Assembly: GCA_017443025.1 (NCBI GenBank)
Contig: JAFSPG010000001.1
Coordinates: 62,001 to 126,000, forward strand
Length of the DNA: 64,000 bases
Reading direction: 5' to 3'
From: Bacteroidales bacterium
Lineage (GTDB): Bacteria > Bacteroidota > Bacteroidia > Bacteroidales > UBA932
Made by a program: the position numbers and the translations under genes. Below, in pieces: positions 62,750 to 64,000 of the stretch. Positions within the stretch are counted from its first letter, which is position 1. Each line of letters begins with the position of its first letter. The notes under the pieces were generated by a model. The model saw nothing but the letters and a program-made list of their open reading frames with translations, was not told where the DNA came from and made no database searches.

Positions 62750-63895
62750 ATGGATCAGATTATCAGTAGTTTGCAGCAGTTCTGGCAGTTCACTGGCTTT
62801 GCCAACGTGGCCTGGCAGAATCTGGTCATGATTGCTATCGGAATCGGTTTCATCACCGTGGCAATCCTGAAGGAGTGGGAGCCTCTTCTGCTTGTTCCCA
62901 TCGGTTTCGGCATGATACTGGGCAACATTCCCATGTTCCCCGGCCTGAACATCGGCATTTACGAGAATGGTTCCGTGCTTAACACTCTGTATCAAGGAGT
63001 TAAGCAGGGATGGTATCCGCCTCTCATATTCCTTGGAATTGGCGCCATGACTGACTTTTCTGCGCTAATATCCCAGCCTCGGTTGATCCTGATCGGCGCC
63101 GCCGCGCAGATAGGCATCTTCGGCGCCTATCTGCTGGCCTTGTCGGCAGGTTTCCTGCCGAACGAGGCCGGTGCTATCGGCATCATCGGCGGCGCCGACG
63201 GCCCTACAGCCATCTTCCTGTCCTCGAAGCTTGCACCGGACCTGATGGGAGCCATCGCCGTATCGGCATATTCCTATATGGCCCTCGTCCCCGTCATCCA
63301 GAGGCCTATAATGCTGGCCCTCACGAATAAGAAAGAACGTCTGATAAAGATGCCTACGCCTCGTCAGGTCGGCCAGAAGGAAAAAATGATCTTCCCTATC
63401 GTAGGCTTCCTGACAACTGCATTCATCGTGCCTTCAGGCCTGCCGCTGCTGGGTATGCTCTTCTTCGGTAACTTACTGAAAGAGAGCGGAGTAACCCGCC
63501 GTCTCGCCGAGACCGCACGCGGTCCGCTCGTGGACGTCGTGACCATACTCATCGGACTTACTGTAGGTGCATCCACCCAGGCTGACAAATTCCTCAGCGG
63601 TAAATCACTGCTGATTTTCGGCCTCGGTCTGCTTTCCTTCGTAATCGCTACTTCCTGCGGAGTCCTCTTCGTGAAGTTCATCAACCTCTTCATCAAGAAT
63701 CCCGCAAAGAAGATTAACCCGCTGATTGGTAACGCAGGCGTTTCCGCAGTGCCCGACAGCGCCCGTGTATCCGAAGTTGTAGGCCGCGAGTTCGACAAGA
63801 ACAACCACCTTCTGATGCACGCGATGGGTCCGAACGTAGCAGGAGTGATCGGCTCGGCCGTCGCCGCCGGTATCCTCCTCAGCTTCCTCGGATAG
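62750..63895 (+). CDS. oadB: Na+-transporting decarboxylase subunit beta
   Basis: A membrane subunit that decarboxylates carboxybiotin and exports Na+. The 381 residues contain about ten helices and the conserved GGADGPTAIFLSSKLAP, with Asp and Ser in the expected ion path, then FGNLLKESGVTRRL and the C-terminal MGPNVAGVIGSAVAAG. It is the last gene of mmdA-OadG-BCCP-oadB, which couples propionate formation to a sodium gradient. Confidence 0.95.
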   Translation: MDQIISSLQQFWQFTGFANVAWQNLVMIAIGIGFITVAILKEWEPLLLVPIGFGMILGNIPMFPGLNIGIYENGSVLNTLYQGVKQGWYPPLIFLGIGAMTDFSALISQPRLILIGAAAQIGIFGAYLLALSAGFLPNEAGAIGIIGGADGPTAIFLSSKLAPDLMGAIAVSAYSYMALVPVIQRPIMLALTNKKERLIKMPTPRQVGQKEKMIFPIVGFLTTAFIVPSGLPLLGMLFFGNLLKESGVTRRLAETARGPLVDVVTILIGLTVGASTQADKFLSGKSLLIFGLGLLSFVIATSCGVLFVKFINLFIKNPAKKINPLIGNAGVSAVPDSARVSEVVGREFDKNNHLLMHAMGPNVAGVIGSAVAAGILLSFLG

Positions 63896-63903
63896 CAATC
63901 AGC

Positions 63904-63923
63904 GCAGTTTTCGCAAAAACTGC
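63904..63923 (+). terminator. Hairpin after the decarboxylase operon
   Basis: GCAGTTTT (63904-63911) pairs with AAAACTGC (63916-63923) around a four-base loop, 9 bases after the oadB stop. The run of T is inside the stem, not behind it, so efficiency is uncertain. Confidence 0.55.
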
Positions 63924-63932
63924 AAAAGATAC

Positions 63933-63962
63933 TTGCAAATACGAAAAAACTTCGTACCTTTG
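63933..63962 (+). promoter_or_regulatory. Promoter for a gene beyond the window
   Basis: TTG (63933-63935), a 19-base spacer and TACCTTTG (63955-63962) form a full Bacteroidota promoter. The transcribed 38 bases that remain contain no start codon in a convincing frame. Confidence 0.7.
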
Positions 63963-64000
63963 CAATCCCAAAACGGGTAAATCCCGCAGGGAAATGGGGT

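Overview
The window is a chromosomal segment of a Bacteroidota member, most likely order Bacteroidales. Three things point there. Almost every intergenic start region carries the phylum's promoter signature (TAnnTTTG at about -7, sometimes with TTG 19-20 bases upstream). Shine-Dalgarno sequences are nearly absent. The gene families are typical of the order: DUF349, DUF3276, DUF4301, DUF5606, a YbbR protein, long NusB, surE-lpxB, zapA-6S-rny and a four-gene Na+ methylmalonyl-CoA decarboxylase. I would not name a genus. No tRNA, rRNA operon, CRISPR array, integrase or transposase was seen.

Layout. 1-2531: a secreted multidomain nuclease split by an in-frame TGA. 2592-9400: phospholipid synthesis (pssA), an exported C1 peptidase, a small hydrolase, a lipoprotein, a 3'-5' exonuclease, an rRNA methyltransferase and gapA. 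9520-18412: surE-lpxB, then on the other strand a DUF349 protein, yidC, a YggS-type PLP protein and a cation/proton antiporter, followed by trmD. 18421-22292: RNase P RNA, a glutamine cyclotransferase and a TPP-riboswitch-controlled TonB receptor, flanked by a 116-base inverted repeat. 22306-34840: a minus-strand accessory island. 35015-42618: a queuosine-precursor operon (queCDE) behind a strongly folded leader, a lipoprotein, then rimO-DUF5606-coaE-YbbR-yajC-nusB. 42709-53647: a DUF3276 protein, purine salvage, zapA, 6S RNA, RNase Y, DsbD, a 5'-nucleotidase, ffh and a deoxyhypusine-synthase-like enzyme. 53631-63895: an AraC-type protein, a DUF4301 protein, pdxB, a DUF721 protein, recF, a TPR protein, yebC, and the decarboxylase operon.

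The island is the best candidate for an undescribed system. It encodes a sigma-factor-like protein fused to a C39-like cysteine peptidase. Its stop codon lies one base from the start of a protein holding two copies of a module that resembles the RNA polymerase alpha C-terminal domain. Upstream are three membrane proteins, two of them with Nudix-fold signatures, a P-loop ATPase with a palindromic promoter, and a 992-residue protein with three CbxX/SpoVK-type AAA+ modules. The part carrying the membrane proteins is visibly AT-rich, while the flanking island genes look closer to the host. A reasonable but untested reading is a membrane or nucleotide sensor that acts through AAA+ remodelling and proteolysis on a transcription switch, either for defence or for envelope stress.

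Other points of interest are the folded leader upstream of queC, the inverted-repeat pair around the TPP/TonB segment, a lamin-tail/OadG fusion, and several families of short palindromic repeats between genes.
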